From Aphidius gifuensis (taxonomy: Eukaryota; Arthropoda; Insecta; Hymenoptera; Braconidae), in the NCBI RefSeq assembly GCF_014905175.1, contig NC_057790.1, positions 18,750,469-18,814,468 of the forward strand: a DNA stretch of 64,000 nt. Reading direction: 5' to 3'. Below are positions 1 through 11,519 of this stretch, piece by piece. The position numbers were made by a program, and so were the translations under genes. Position 1 is the stretch's first letter. Every line of letters begins with the position of its first letter. A model generated the notes under the pieces. That model saw only the letters and a program-made list of their open reading frames with translations, was not told the origin of the DNA and ran no database searches.

Positions 1-1539
1 ATATTTAAAGATATGTTACAAACTCTTGAATTTGCAAATGAAATTGTTAAAATTTCAAATAAAAAATCACGTAAAAATTCTATACTAATGTCAATATATG
101 GACTAAATGAAAATAAAGCATTACCAATAAATTGGAATGAATATATTAATTTAGTATTTGGTTCAAATGATACACTGTCTGATGAAACATTTGTTGTTGT
201 TGAAACACCAATGTATTTTGATAAGCTGGGTTTGTTATTAAATAAAACATCAAATAGAATAATTGCTAATTATATTATGTGGAATGTTGTTGAAGAATCA
301 ATAGTATATTTGTCTGATGAAATACGTAAAATATCAACGAAATATATTAGAATTGATACAGAGAATAATGTTTTATATAATTACAGAGATACACATTGTT
401 TTAACATGGTTTATAATAAACTTCCATCAATTATGGATACAATATATTTTACAAATATTTTTAATAAAAATATTAAAAGCAATGTTACAAAAATAACTGA
501 TAATATTAAAAATAAACTGGTTAATATTATTTATAATATTGATTGGATTAATAACAAGACAATTGATTTTGTTGCTAAACAAATTAAATATGTAAGTGGT
601 AATATTGCATATTCAGATGAATTAATTGATGATACTAAAATTGAAAAATTATATAAAGATCTTGAAATAAATAAAACTAATTATTTACAAAGTTCATTGA
701 ATGTTAATTCATATAAACGTAAATTACAAATTGAAATGTTAATGAATCCATATGCATCTAATAATTCATTTTCAAAAAGTTATAGAGAAGTCAATGCATT
801 TTATTTAGGAGCTGAGAATAGCATATGTAAGTTTTAATTTTTTATTTATAAAAAGAAATTTATAATATATTAAATTTTAATTTATTTTTAACAGATATAC
901 CTGCTGGAATTTTGGGAGATTTTTTTTTCAACAATGATTATCCAAATTATGTTAATTATGGTAATGTTGGTTTTATAATAGCACATGAATTTACACATGG
1001 ATTTGTTATTGCAAATCGTCTTTTTCAAGAGACTTCTAAGACCGATGATTCGTTTGTTAATAAAACCAAATGTTTTATTGAACAATATGACAACTATACA
1101 ATTGAAGAAATTCAAGAAAAAGTTAGTTAAATAATGAAAAAATAATATATATTAGTTATTATTGTTAATTTAATTGTTAATTATTTTTATCTTTTAGGCA
1201 AATGGATTAGGCACTTTGGATGAAAATATGGCTGATATTGGTGGTGTTAAATTATCATACTTGGCATACAAAGAATTGTCAAAAGAACATGGACCTGAAC
1301 AAAAATTACCTGGCTTTGAATCATTTACATCTGAACAAATGTTTTGGCTAAGTTCTGCTAATGCATGGTGCTCAAAAGTACGTCCAGAAATATTAAGTAA
1401 AATTAAAAATAACGACAGTCACAGTTTACCTGAACATCGTGTGATGGGTGCATTATCAAATAACGATGATTTTGCTAATGATTTTAATTGTCCAAGTGGT
1501 TCACGAATGAATCCAATAAATAAATGCACATTGTGGTAA
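1..1539 (+). CDS. Neprilysin-like M13 zinc metallopeptidase, C-terminal part (5' end outside window)
   Basis: Three exons are visible: 1-826, 895-1121 and 1198-1539, with GT-AG introns at 827-894 and 1122-1197. The reading frame is already open at base 1, so the N-terminus lies to the left. Family landmarks in order are NAFY just before the first junction, PAGIL after it, the zinc motif HEFTH (HExxH) followed by GF, then ENMAD, which carries the third zinc ligand and the ExxxD pair. The end reads HRVMGALSNNDDF, FNCPSGSRMNP and C-x-L-W, the standard M13 C-terminus. These are ectoenzymes or secreted peptidases that cleave short peptides. Odd: the usual FDDxGR stretch after HExxHGF is replaced by VIANR, so substrate binding or activity may differ. 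Several N-x-S/T sites fit secretion. The family call is firm; activity and paralogue are not. Confidence 0.93.
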
Positions 1540-1610
1540 TTATTTTATTGATTTTTTTTATGTCAATAAATTTATCAACTTTAATAATTATAATTTATTG
1601 TAATTTTGTA

Positions 1611-1616
1611 AATAAA
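1611..1616 (+). terminator. Poly(A) signal of the neprilysin-like gene
   Basis: AATAAA lies 72 bases after the stop codon at 1537-1539. A second candidate sits at 1565-1570. Both fall before the convergent gene that ends at 1826. Confidence 0.5.
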
Positions 1617-1804
1617 AAAAAAAAACATAAATAAAACATAAAAACAATTACAATAAATTAAGTACAAAGTAATTATTATTTTTTTATTGAAAATTTTTGT
1701 TATTAATTTACAACAATCAAAATAACATGTAAATTTTTAATGGATTATTAAAATTTAAAATTAATTATTTATATAAAATTATTAAAAGAAAGAAAAAAAC
1801 ATAA

Positions 1805-1810
1805 TTTATT
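1805..1810 (-). terminator. Poly(A) signal of the secreted repeat protein gene
   Basis: AATAAA on the minus strand, 16 bases beyond the stop codon of the gene at 1826-2846. It lies about 200 bases from the convergent neprilysin-like poly(A) site. Confidence 0.45.
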
Positions 1811-1825
1811 ATTTAAATATTTTCA

Positions 1826-2846
1826 TCAATAATTCAAAACAAAAATCAATGACAAAATTGGATAAAATATTATTGATTGAATTTTAAATGAAGATGATTT
1901 TGTTGAAGTTTTAATAATATGTGTTTTAGTAATAACTGTTTGTGTAACAACAGTAGTTGTATTTGTTGAATTATTATTTGATGCTGGTAATGAATTAGCA
2001 GGTGTTGTAACATTAACAATTGATGAATTGTTATCAGGAGCAGTACCATTGTAATAATTATTGTATATTATAGTTGAATTAACATTTGTTGAATGTGTTT
2101 CTATTTTATCATGTGTATGTCCACCATGTGAATGGAAAGATGGAATAATTATAGGTACTGGAAACATAGGTTGTACTGGTGCTTGTTGGATAATTACAGT
2201 ATGTTGTGGTTGTACTGGTGCTTGATGGACAATTACAGTATGTTGTGGTTGTACTGGTGGTGCTTGATTAACAATAACATGATGTGATGGTTGTGCTGGT
2301 GGTGCTTGATTAACAGTAACATGATGTGATGGTTGTGCTGGTGGTGCTTGATTGACAATAACATTATTTGATGCTGGAGCACCAAAAGGAGTTTGAACTG
2401 GTTTGGCTTGTTGAGGATGTGAATTTGGAATTTGCCAACCAATATTATTTGGAGAACCACCTGTAGCTTGTACAGGTCGTTCAGTCATTCGTGGACGTGA
2501 TGTAGTTTTTGAGTTACGTTTATCTGATTTTGAACCACCTTAAAATAGATAATAAAAAAATTAAATTTAACTCAATGAAGCAAGAACACACAGTGTTTTT
2601 TCTTATCATATTTACACAAGTGTGATTTTTTTTTTTTTTTATAGCAAAAATGTACTTTACCTTTATTTTTTCCCCCTTTTGTACCTGAATAAAAAAAAAA
2701 AAAAATTATTAAAGATAAAATATTAAAAATAGGTGCACGTTGCTGGTAAATAAATTTATTTATTTATTTTTCAAGTAGGTAAATTTCAACATACCTGACA
2801 CAAACAGTATAACAATAAGTATTCCAAATAAAACCTTGAACTCCAT
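1826..2846 (-). CDS. Secreted low-complexity repeat protein, possibly GPI-anchored
   Basis: Three exons, 2846-2795, 2684-2661 and 2538-1826, join in frame to 262 residues. Exon 1 codes for a clear signal peptide (MEFKVLFGILIVILFVSG). The 24-base second exon gives a short Gly/Lys-rich piece. A basic segment (SKSDKRNSK) follows. Residues ~75-145 hold five tandem units of 13-14 residues with core VNQAPPAQPSHH, drifting to VHQAPVQPQHT. A His-rich patch (HSHGGHTHD) and an Asn/Thr/Ser-rich region with several N-glycosylation sites come next. The protein ends in a hydrophobic tail (IIFYPILSLIFVLNY) as in GPI-anchor signals. I do not recognise a family; repeat-rich composition suggests a cuticular, mucin-like, silk-like or secretory-gland product. 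A TATA box lies upstream. Existence is well supported; function is unknown. Confidence 0.8.
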
Positions 2847-2952
2847 AATTGTTTTTTTTTTTGCTACAACGAGTGAATCACTACTATACTAATTTATAAT
2901 TACAAAATTAATATATTTTGATAAATATTTAATCACAAAAAATGGCGTATAT

Positions 2953-2960
2953 ATTTTATA
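2953..2960 (-). promoter_or_regulatory. TATA box of the secreted repeat protein gene
   Basis: TATAAAAT on the minus strand, about 107 bases upstream of the ATG at 2846, which would put transcription start near 2925 and leave a leader of about 80 bases. TATA promoters are common for strongly regulated secreted products. Start position is inferred. Confidence 0.45.
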
Positions 2961-3582
2961 AACGTGTTTGTTGGTTTGTAGCTGTGCTCAATGTGCCCAT
3001 CTGGCTGCTGGCAATGCTGGCAAGCTGGCAATTGAGAATTAGGAAGAAGAAGGAAAGGAAGAACTAAAGGTCAATACATACCTAAACATTTTTTTTTTCT
3101 CTCTCAGTTTGTAAAATTTCAGTATGTGGTCTCTCTGTATTAAACTCTCTAAAAACATAGTATAGTGGGGACTTAGGTGAGATAGTAAATTCGGCAGTTC
3201 ATGTATGACTATGACGTCAGATAATATACCAAGAAACCGCATTTATATTTTGTTTTGAATTAGAATTCCTAAACCTTAGACATACGTCATCATGATCCAG
3301 GAAAATTATTCTTCATCTTGCATCATGCTTTCTGTTTTTTCAAATAATAAATATGATAAATAATAAACTAAATTTAATATAAAAAAAAACCTTTGCTCAT
3401 GTAGATATGTTTATTATTTATTAATCAACTTTTTTTTAATATTTACAATTAGTAATTTATAAAATTACAAATAATTAAAATATGTTTTTTGATTTATTTT
3501 TTTTCAGTCAATTATTATTAAAAATGAGCAATAATTATTTAAATCTTTATGATGTCAAAATTCAATTATATAATAACTAATT
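2961..3582. other. Intergenic stretch without a recognised gene
   Basis: This lies between the promoter of the secreted repeat protein and the 3' end of the TMEM62-like gene, both on the minus strand. It holds the TMEM62-like 3' UTR (poly(A) signal at 3493-3498) and a balanced-composition patch at about 2985-3080 with repeated CTGGC/GCTGG words. The 67-codon minus-strand ORF at 3039-3242 has no family features, and I do not call it a gene. Confidence 0.5.
3493..3498 (-). terminator. Poly(A) signal of the TMEM62-like gene
   Basis: AATAAA on the minus strand, 85 bases beyond the stop codon at 3585-3583. Confidence 0.5.
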
Positions 3583-6521
3583 TTATGATGGTGTCCAAAC
3601 TGATCCAGCACATCTAGAAAAAATAAAATAAACGTTAATAAATTATAGCCATATTTAATTTGATTAATCTAATTGTCAGTTGGAAAAATAATCAATTTAA
3701 ATTACTAACTTGATATAACTTATTGAGACTTGATGAGCATAAACCCATAAAATTACAGCCATAAGTGTAGACCAAGTCAAAAAAGGACACAATAAAGTTG
3801 CCACAGTACCATAAGAAATCCAAAGTATTACTATCAAGTACATATGAAAAATCATCAATATTATAAAAAATAAATTCCTCCAAATGAATAATAATATTTT
3901 TGGTTTTTTTCTCTGTAACTTGTGAAGTGATTGGTATCTAAAAAGAATAAAGTAAATAAATTAATTTAAATTATAATAAATCAAATAAATCAAGTAAAAT
4001 TTTTACCTTTTATCAACAGTATGTGCAAGAATCCACACAAGTGGAAAATAAAATGTTAATAATTGTAAAAATCCATAAAAATAAGATAATGATGCTGGTA
4101 TAAATGAGTGTCCAACAAATATTCCCCATGAATAAATAACACCATATTTATCTTCAATAATTTCTCCAGCTATCCATGGACCAATTGCCAAATAAATTGG
4201 ATAAATAATAATTGGATAAAATATAAAATCAAGTGTAGATAATAACCATATTTTTCTAACACAAGAACGTATCCATTTTCTACGTATTCTTGGATTATCC
4301 CTTTGTTTTTTTTGACAAAGACCATGAAGATATTTGCATATACACAATGGAACAATAATTATGATACTCATAAATGCATAAAAAATAATAGTTATTAATA
4401 CAAATGTTTTTGTTTCAGTATTAAGAATAACAGTAGAAATAAATGAAAAAGATGGTTGTGTACCATCAAGTGAAAAATATTGTAATTCCGTTTCTTTTGT
4501 TCTTCCCATTTTATCAATTATTTTAGCACGTATAGAATTAGTAGCAATTTTATACAATGATGAATTCCACTCAGTAACCCAAAGTGGATCATCACCAACT
4601 TTATAACAATTTATCCATTTTCCATTATTTATTTGAATTGAAACATTAACAACTGGATCCAATGAAAATGCTAAAACTCTAATATGAGTTGAATCAACAA
4701 TTGATTGTATATTTTCTTTTTTTTTCATATGATATAATGCATTTTTTGGATTTGTTATTATACCAATTGGCCATTCATCATGTTTAACATCAACAAATGT
4801 AAATAAACCATTGTCAATAACACCAAGACGAAATATACGATGTTCTTTCCAATCAGATACTTCAATTTCAAGATATCCTTCATTTTGTATTGTATACATG
4901 TTGGGTGATAAACCAGCAAATGTATGTAGATGACCACAAAGATAAGCAACTGATTTTTCATCTTTTCCTGTGATAAAATAATAATGAAATAATTAATTAA
5001 AATATTTAAATATAATTTTTAATATATATTTATATTATTACCTATTATTTGTTTAACGTCTTTTTCATCGTCAGTTATAATACAAGATGTTGGAAAATGA
5101 CCAAACCAAATGTTATAATCACTTTTTGATTGTTTAGATTTTTCAATAAATTTAGTTATATGTTGAATTTCAGTTTTATCAAGATGTCCAAAAAAATCAA
5201 ATGGTCCTAAAATATTAATAATTGTTTATTTTAATAATATAAATAAATATGTTAGATATGTAGTTTTAAAATATGTATTTACGTCTTGGTCCAGGTGTCA
5301 TACAGGCATCAACAGCGATAAATGAATAATTCGTTGAACGTACAGTCATTTGATGGATAAAAGAACGTGCCTTTTTTTGACCTTGAATTGAATAATTTAG
5401 ATAATGATTCTCTGGTGAATCGATGGAGATTATATTAAAATTATCTGGATAAATAGAAAAAGAAAATTTACATTATTTTGTTTAATAAGTTAATTTTTAT
5501 TTCGATTATTTTTTTATTAATACATACCATGATTTCCTCGTATGTCCAACCAGGGGATATCACCAGTAGTTATTCCAGACTCATCTAAAACCTCTTTGTA
5601 TTTTTTCCATTCTTGTAAATTTTGTTTAGAGCCTCCCCAACCTCGAGTTTTTCCATCGGTCATATCACCAGTTGCAAGAACGACTGATGGATTAATTTTT
5701 TTAACAGTAACATTGCAAAATTTTTTTAATTCAAATACTCTTTCTTGGTCGGAAAATATGCTGATATGAATATCTGAAATCTGAAAAAATTAAGTATAGA
5801 TTTTTTGTATTATTTTTTATCTTTTTATATTATTTTTTTTTTTTTTTTGTATAGAATGAAATTTAAAAACGATTACTGACTTAGTATATATAGAAAGTTT
5901 TTTTATATTTATATATTTTATATTTCTTATCAGTCAAAAAAAAAAAAAAAAGGTGATTAAGATCGAGCATTTGATGAGTCATAAGACCGAATATTATTTA
6001 AAATAAAAAATAGAAAACATTAATCAAGAAAACTATTGTAAAGTAAAAATATTTATATATAAATAAGTAAAAATTGTGTCTTAAAATAAAAATAACGTCT
6101 AATATTGTTAAATAGAAATTTATCTAATTTAATTTATAAATAGAAAAAAAAAAAAAAAAAAAACGAGTGTTGATTGTCGATAATTAGAATCAATATTTTT
6201 TTTTTTTTTGTAATAGAATAAAGTAAAATAAAAAAAAAAAATAAGCATGTAAAAATTGTATCTTAATAATACAAATAATTCATAAATTATAATTTTATAA
6301 AATTGAATTTTGTATGAAATTATTTTAATTTATAGACAAGGAAAACAAGAATAACTCACCTGCAAAAACCACATGGTGTGATTTATTGATGTACTAATAT
6401 TGTATTTTTTGAGTAATTTATTTTCCTCATTAATTTCATTATTAACTACTGATTTAACAACTCCGAAAATAACAAATATTAAAAATCCAAAAAAGAAAAT
6501 ATTCATTAAAAAAAACTTCAT
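3583..6521 (-). CDS. TMEM62: TMEM62-like transmembrane protein with calcineurin-like metallophosphoesterase domain
   Basis: Seven exons, 6521-6360, 5780-5528, 5444-5283, 5206-5042, 4967-4007, 3937-3710 and 3613-3583, join in frame to 653 residues; human TMEM62 is about 640. Residues ~1-25 are a signal peptide or anchor. The phosphoesterase core shows its metal motifs in order: DIH (57-59), ATGD (90-93), GNHD (136-139, split by intron 2), GHFP (~235) and GHLH (259-262) followed by PNMYT. An Ig-like beta domain follows, then from about residue 430 several membrane spans separated by basic loops. All metal-binding motifs are intact, so catalysis is possible, but the family's substrate is not established. 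The last exon is only 31 bases and adds KCAGSVWTPS; the alternative donor two codons later gives a weaker end. The start was chosen for the signal sequence. Confidence 0.93.
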
Positions 6522-7004
6522 GATATTATTTTAAAAATAAATTATCTTGTTGGGACAAAAACGAAATTAAATATCAAATATTGTGGACCATTTTTGAAAT
6601 ATAAAATAAATTATTGCTAAAGAATATATTGGAAAGAATAAAATATACACAGTTGACACGTTTACGACGATATTGATAGGTCGATCGTTAGCTGACAAAC
6701 TAAGCTTAAAAATTTTTTCTCTCACCGCAAGCGGTTGATAAGGTGTCGCGTCACAATCAAATTTTATCTAAGCTTTGCCTAAGCTAAACATGTATTTAGG
6801 AAAAAGAAACATATATATACCTGTGTTAGACAAAGCAAATTGTTATTTATGTTCAATAGACAACTTGATAAGTTTTTATTTTATAAATATAATATTTACA
6901 CACTAGACAATTAATAAAATAAGAGAAAAGTTAATAAATTCCAAATATTAATATTAATATTAATATTCTTAGTAAATATTTATTCAAGCAGTTAGATAGA
7001 ATAA
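6522..7004. promoter_or_regulatory. Upstream region of the TMEM62-like gene
   Basis: The 480 bases upstream of the minus-strand ATG contain a balanced-composition patch at about 6650-6790, with TTTACGACG, GGTCGATCG and the inverted pair CCGCAAGCGG, likely the core promoter. The rest is AT-rich with short ATTAAT repeats at 6945-6966. No ORF of interest is present on either strand. Confidence 0.35.
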
Positions 7005-7600
7005 AAAGTTATAATTCCTTAATAAAGATATTATTTATATTTATTATAATATTTATAATATATAGTTTTCTTTTTTAATTGAAGATTTATAACAAGAACA
7101 TATAGAACTAGGAAAGAGGTATTTCATATCATTTGAAGCTTACTATCTCTAATTCTATAATTCCCTAATAAAAAAACGTTATTTAACAGGAACATAGAAC
7201 TAGCAAAGAGGTATTTCATATATTTTAGAGCTTACTTCTTCTATGTCATAATTCTCTAATAAAATTATTATTTTAATATTTTTTTTCTTGAAAAAATATG
7301 GTATTTTAACAGGAACATAGAACTAGCAAAGAGGTATTCCATATATTTTAATGTTTACCATCTCTAAATTATAATTCCCTGATAAAATATATAATTATAA
7401 TTTTTTTTTCTTAAAAAATTAACGATTTCTAACAGGAACATAGAACTAGCAAAGAGGTCTTTTATATATATTTTTAAGCTTACTATCTCTAATTTATAAC
7501 TTCTTAATAAAATATATATTTATAATTTTTTTCTCCCTGAAAAATTCATAATTTTCAACAGGAACAAAGAACTAGCATAGAGGTATTTCGTGTTTTACAA
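7005..7600 (+). repeat. Tandem array, about 5.6 units of ~123 bp, each with a conserved splice-site-flanked 21-nt box
   Basis: The core word AGAACTAG recurs at 7104, 7196, 7319, 7442 and 7568 (spacing 92, 123, 123, 126). The best conserved part reads AACAG, then a 21-base box beginning GAACATAGAACTAG and ending CAAAGAG, then GTATTT. The box is identical in copies 2-4 and has one or two changes in copies 1 and 5. The rest of each unit is AT-rich and more diverged, but keeps CTAAT plus a pyrimidine run before the next AACAG. A box-less partial unit begins near 7005. Copy 1 lacks about 31 bases. The unit therefore looks like acceptor, micro-exon, donor, branch point and pyrimidine tract, repeated. 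No matching coding gene is seen on either side. It may instead be a simple minisatellite. Confidence 0.85.
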
Positions 7601-8871
7601 ATTTTACCCGGGAAAAATTCTTAAAAAACGTGTAGCGAAATGAAATGTTGTTATACCGTCAATAGATCAGATTAGTTTGTTTGGTTTCAATTATGTTAAT
7701 TAGAATTTATACGAAGATAACAAATATAATCGGATTGCAATTAAATTAGTGTATGAATATATCCTTTTATTTTTTTTTTCGCTATATTACAAGGCATAAT
7801 CAAAAGTTATTTGAGATCTTATGGTGATTATATTACATTGCGTAATTAAATCCAAAAAATTCTTATTAACCGCTTTAATATTGAAACATGCAAGTTGACT
7901 ACATGCATCACACAATTACTATTATATGAGGACTATCAATATCTGTATGCATCACTCCATGGTTATCACGTGACACACTCTATTGAAATTGAATTATAAT
8001 TAAACCAGCCACGTGCAACGATGAAAAAAAAACTCGTTATAAAATTTCTACTCAATTCTTGATGACTGTTTACTTTTCTTTATTACAATATATATAGATC
8101 GATGAAACCATCTAGTTTCCATTACACTTTTTTTTCCTCTTATTATTGTTATTATTATTCACAACAAATTTTTATAGACTTTTTAGGAACTCAGTATATA
8201 GAAAAAAATATGCGTATTGATAAAAATAATGAATTTTCAATACAACTGTACATTTTAAGTATTCCTTTATACATTTATACATTTATGTATTTTAACAACA
8301 TTCGATTCAATTATAAATTAAAAATTTTATTAACTTTGTATTTTTTATTTTTCACGACAATTAAACAAAACGATACAAATATCTTTCAATTTAAATTGTC
8401 AAAACTTTATAAATTTCATTATCTTAACGGTGGTAAAATTCATCAAGTAACTTTATAACTATCAATTATAACTTGATAAACTTTATAAACTAATTTTTGA
8501 ATTATCTTTATTCATGACCAGTACATAAAATTATTTTTAAATAATGAAATCTAAAAAATTATAATATATATATTTCAATAAAACATAAAAATCACAATAA
8601 TGAGCATGTAAATTTGAAGAAAAAAATCATCCCTGTACTGCGTATTTCAGATGTATTATAAAAGAGAATAAAAAAATGGAGATAAAACTTTATACATATA
8701 TACTCGAAGGCTACAACTTGAAAAACACAATTACAAAAAAGCTATATATTTGCGCTTGCGTATCTATTTTTCTATATTTTTTTTTTTGCTCACCCCATAA
8801 TCCACCCAACCACCCATCCTCGTCAATTTAACTCCCCACCATCATCTACAACGCCCGGCGAGAGAGTTGCG
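7601..8871. other. Intergenic and leader region before the synaptotagmin-like gene
   Basis: Mostly AT-rich. A 118-codon plus-strand ORF at 8102-8458 has low-complexity aromatic and Asn-rich content and no family features; I leave it uncalled. A C-rich, balanced segment at about 8790-8871 runs straight into the candidate first exon at 8872 and is probably its 5' UTR. Confidence 0.4.
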
Positions 8872-8947
8872 ATGTCCTTCGATAAACCCCTGCCTTGTCA
8901 GTATAATATTGTCCACGACGGACAACATTTATATCATCACCGTAAAG
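8872..8947 (+). CDS. Probable alternative first coding exon of the synaptotagmin-like gene
   Basis: An ATG opens 25 stop-free codons (MSFDKPLPCQYNIVHDGQ...) ending AAA G before a GTAATA donor. The acceptor at 11510-11511 starts an exon at 11512 whose first eight bases complete this frame exactly and read through AWR into the ATG at 11520. The segment has balanced base composition in an AT-rich background. If used, it adds 28 residues before the membrane anchor; otherwise it is leader sequence. The intron of 2.56 kb is the longest of the gene. Confidence 0.5.
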
Positions 8948-11511
8948 GTAATAGCAATATACATCAACAAAAACATTACAAGCTCTCAATAAATACCTAA
9001 ATAATTTTTAATTACAAAATTAATATACCTATGCAGTAAATCTCAATCTTATATTTTAAAATTAATTTTTCTTTTCAAATCGCACAGTGTTTTGTAAATT
9101 AATTAAAAATATTTGCAGATTTTTTTTTTTTGTTTATCATGTGGCAATAAATTAAAGTGCAATTAAATATTTTTTATAATTAATTTAATGTGGGTGTTGT
9201 TTATTTATTTTACTTTAGTTTTTTAATAAAAAAAAAATTTTTTTTGTAAAAGGGCACAGTAAATAGAAAGGTCATAGTGACGTCAAACAAAGTTTATTTG
9301 AAAATATCTATATCTCTGACTGTAAGTTAAAATTCTCACGTATACACATATATAAATAGATAAATATAGATAAATAAATAAACAATTTTTAATAAATATA
9401 TATTAATTTTTTTCAAAGTAATAAATTCTATTGTAGAAAAAAAATTAATTAGTTTGATTATTCGTAGAGATATTAGATAAAAATTAATTAAAAAAAACAA
9501 GGCTATTATATTGTTTATAATTATTTAAATATAAATCGAAATAAAATATTTATATTCCATCACCATATGGTAACGAGTATTTAACAATTTAAGTTTTCAA
9601 ATTGAGCTTATTTGCATCTGGAGATTAAAAATTTAAATATAAATAAACAAAAGGATTAAGAAATGTTAATTAAAAAAAAAAAAATCATAATAACTAAATT
9701 TAAATAAAATAAAAAACTATTTCATTGTTGCTAAATTATTTTTATTATTTATATATTGTTAAAGAAAAAAAAAATAGTTTTGATAAATTTTGGGTTTTAT
9801 AGAACAATAAACACTATACAGAAAAAAAAAATATATTTATCAAATATATAATTGTTATTTTATTTATGTAATATATTATGTGTATTGTTTGTGTTACTTT
9901 GTGGCTGCACATGTTGTCCTTCAACATTGTAAATGATTAATAACCAGTCAAGAATGATTAATGACTTTTGTTGTCCATTGAACTAATGTACATTGAGTAT
10001 TGTTATTATTAATCAAAGCTTTTTACATAAAAAAGTTTTGATGCTTTCAATGAAGCTATTACAATATCTAATTAAATTGAATAAATAACATTTATATATA
10101 AATAAAAAAAAATAATTTTTTTTTTTTATTTATTTTCTCAAATTTAATTATAGTAATGTCATTATAAATGAAAATAAATGTTTTAAAAAAAGACTTATAA
10201 ATATTTGATTAAATGGAGTAATAAAAAAAGTTATATTAAATTCATTGCTGGTTTTTTTTTTTAGAATAGAAAAATATTTTAAATTAAATTCTATTTCAAG
10301 GGAATTTAAGAATTTACGTATTTCAAGAATTTTTATGGATCTTGATTAAAAATTATATAGGAAATTTATAAATATAAAAATTATATATTAAATTTAAATA
10401 ATTAAAAAATTTTTTCATTTAATTTTCATCAGTGTAATTGAATTTTTTAATCATAAATAAATTATAAAAATTATATCCTCGTTAAAATATATTTAATTTA
10501 ATAAATTCAATGGTTAATAAAATAATTTTTTTTTACAATAATAAAAATATATAAGGGAAAAATAAAAAAATTATATCTAGGTATTAGAGAGGCAGTTTAG
10601 TGTGTATATAAAAAATGATTGAGGGTGAGAAAGTGAACGACAGCCTAGGGGTAGAAATAGAGGTGGAAGAGGGTGATTTTAAGAGCGAGTTCAAGGACAA
10701 ACATTGAATTCTGATAAAAAAAAAAAAAGGAAAAAATGATAGATGGCTAACCAGTAAAATTGGAAAATTTTATTTGTGGATCAACTGGTTCAAATTTTCG
10801 TAACTTTTATAACCCTCTATTGATCTAAGTAAAAAAAAAAAATACATATAGAATTTTTTATTTATGTGTATTGTGGTTTAAATAATTTACGAGTTTTTTA
10901 ATTAAATTAAGCAATCAAAAACGTTACAAAATTGTTTTTCAATTTAATTACATTGGTGTGTTTTAATTAATTTATTTTTGCTTTTGTGTCACAGGTGACA
11001 ATTCTATCGACGCTTTTATAGCAAAAAAAAAATAGATATAAAAAAAAAACACAACACTGAAGGACGATAATTATGTAGATAAAGAAATAAAGGACATCAT
11101 TCCACTTTGGTAATATAATTTTTTATATTTTTGACATGTTAACATAATTATTTTTATATATTAATGAGCTAAAAAGAAAAAAAAAAAAATTGCTTATGAT
11201 AGAATAAATAGTAATTAATTATTATTTGATAATAGAATCAATTTGTCAATATCTTATATGAATACCGGAAATTGTGTGTCGATTTAATAAGTTAAAAAAA
11301 AATATATATATTTTTTTTTTCATATTTTATTGTTTTAATTTAATAATGACAAGGCTGTTTTATTTTCTATATCATTTTTCTACAGCTTATTTCGATAAAA
11401 AAAAAAAAGTTTTATACGGAAATATTTTAATGAAAGAATTCCGGAGTAATCTCTGGATTTATTGCTGTAATTTCTTGAGATTAATTTCATAAAAAATTGT
11501 TTTTTATAAAG
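8948..11511 (+). other. Long AT-rich first intron of the synaptotagmin-like gene
   Basis: No recognised gene. The only compositional outlier is a purine-rich block at about 10575-10710 containing a 30-codon ORF (see findings). CACAGGTGAC near 10990 and a segment at 11045-11120 are less AT-rich but show no coding signal. Confidence 0.4.
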
Positions 11512-11519
11512 CTTGGAGG

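Noticed and set aside
5542..5769. 75-codon plus-strand ORF
   Set aside because: Antisense shadow of TMEM62-like exon 2, which carries the phosphoesterase motifs on the minus strand.
8102..8458. 118-codon plus-strand ORF in the intergenic region
   Set aside because: Composition is what translated AT-rich DNA gives (Tyr, Phe, Ile, Asn, Lys), there is no signal or domain, and no splice or promoter context supports it.
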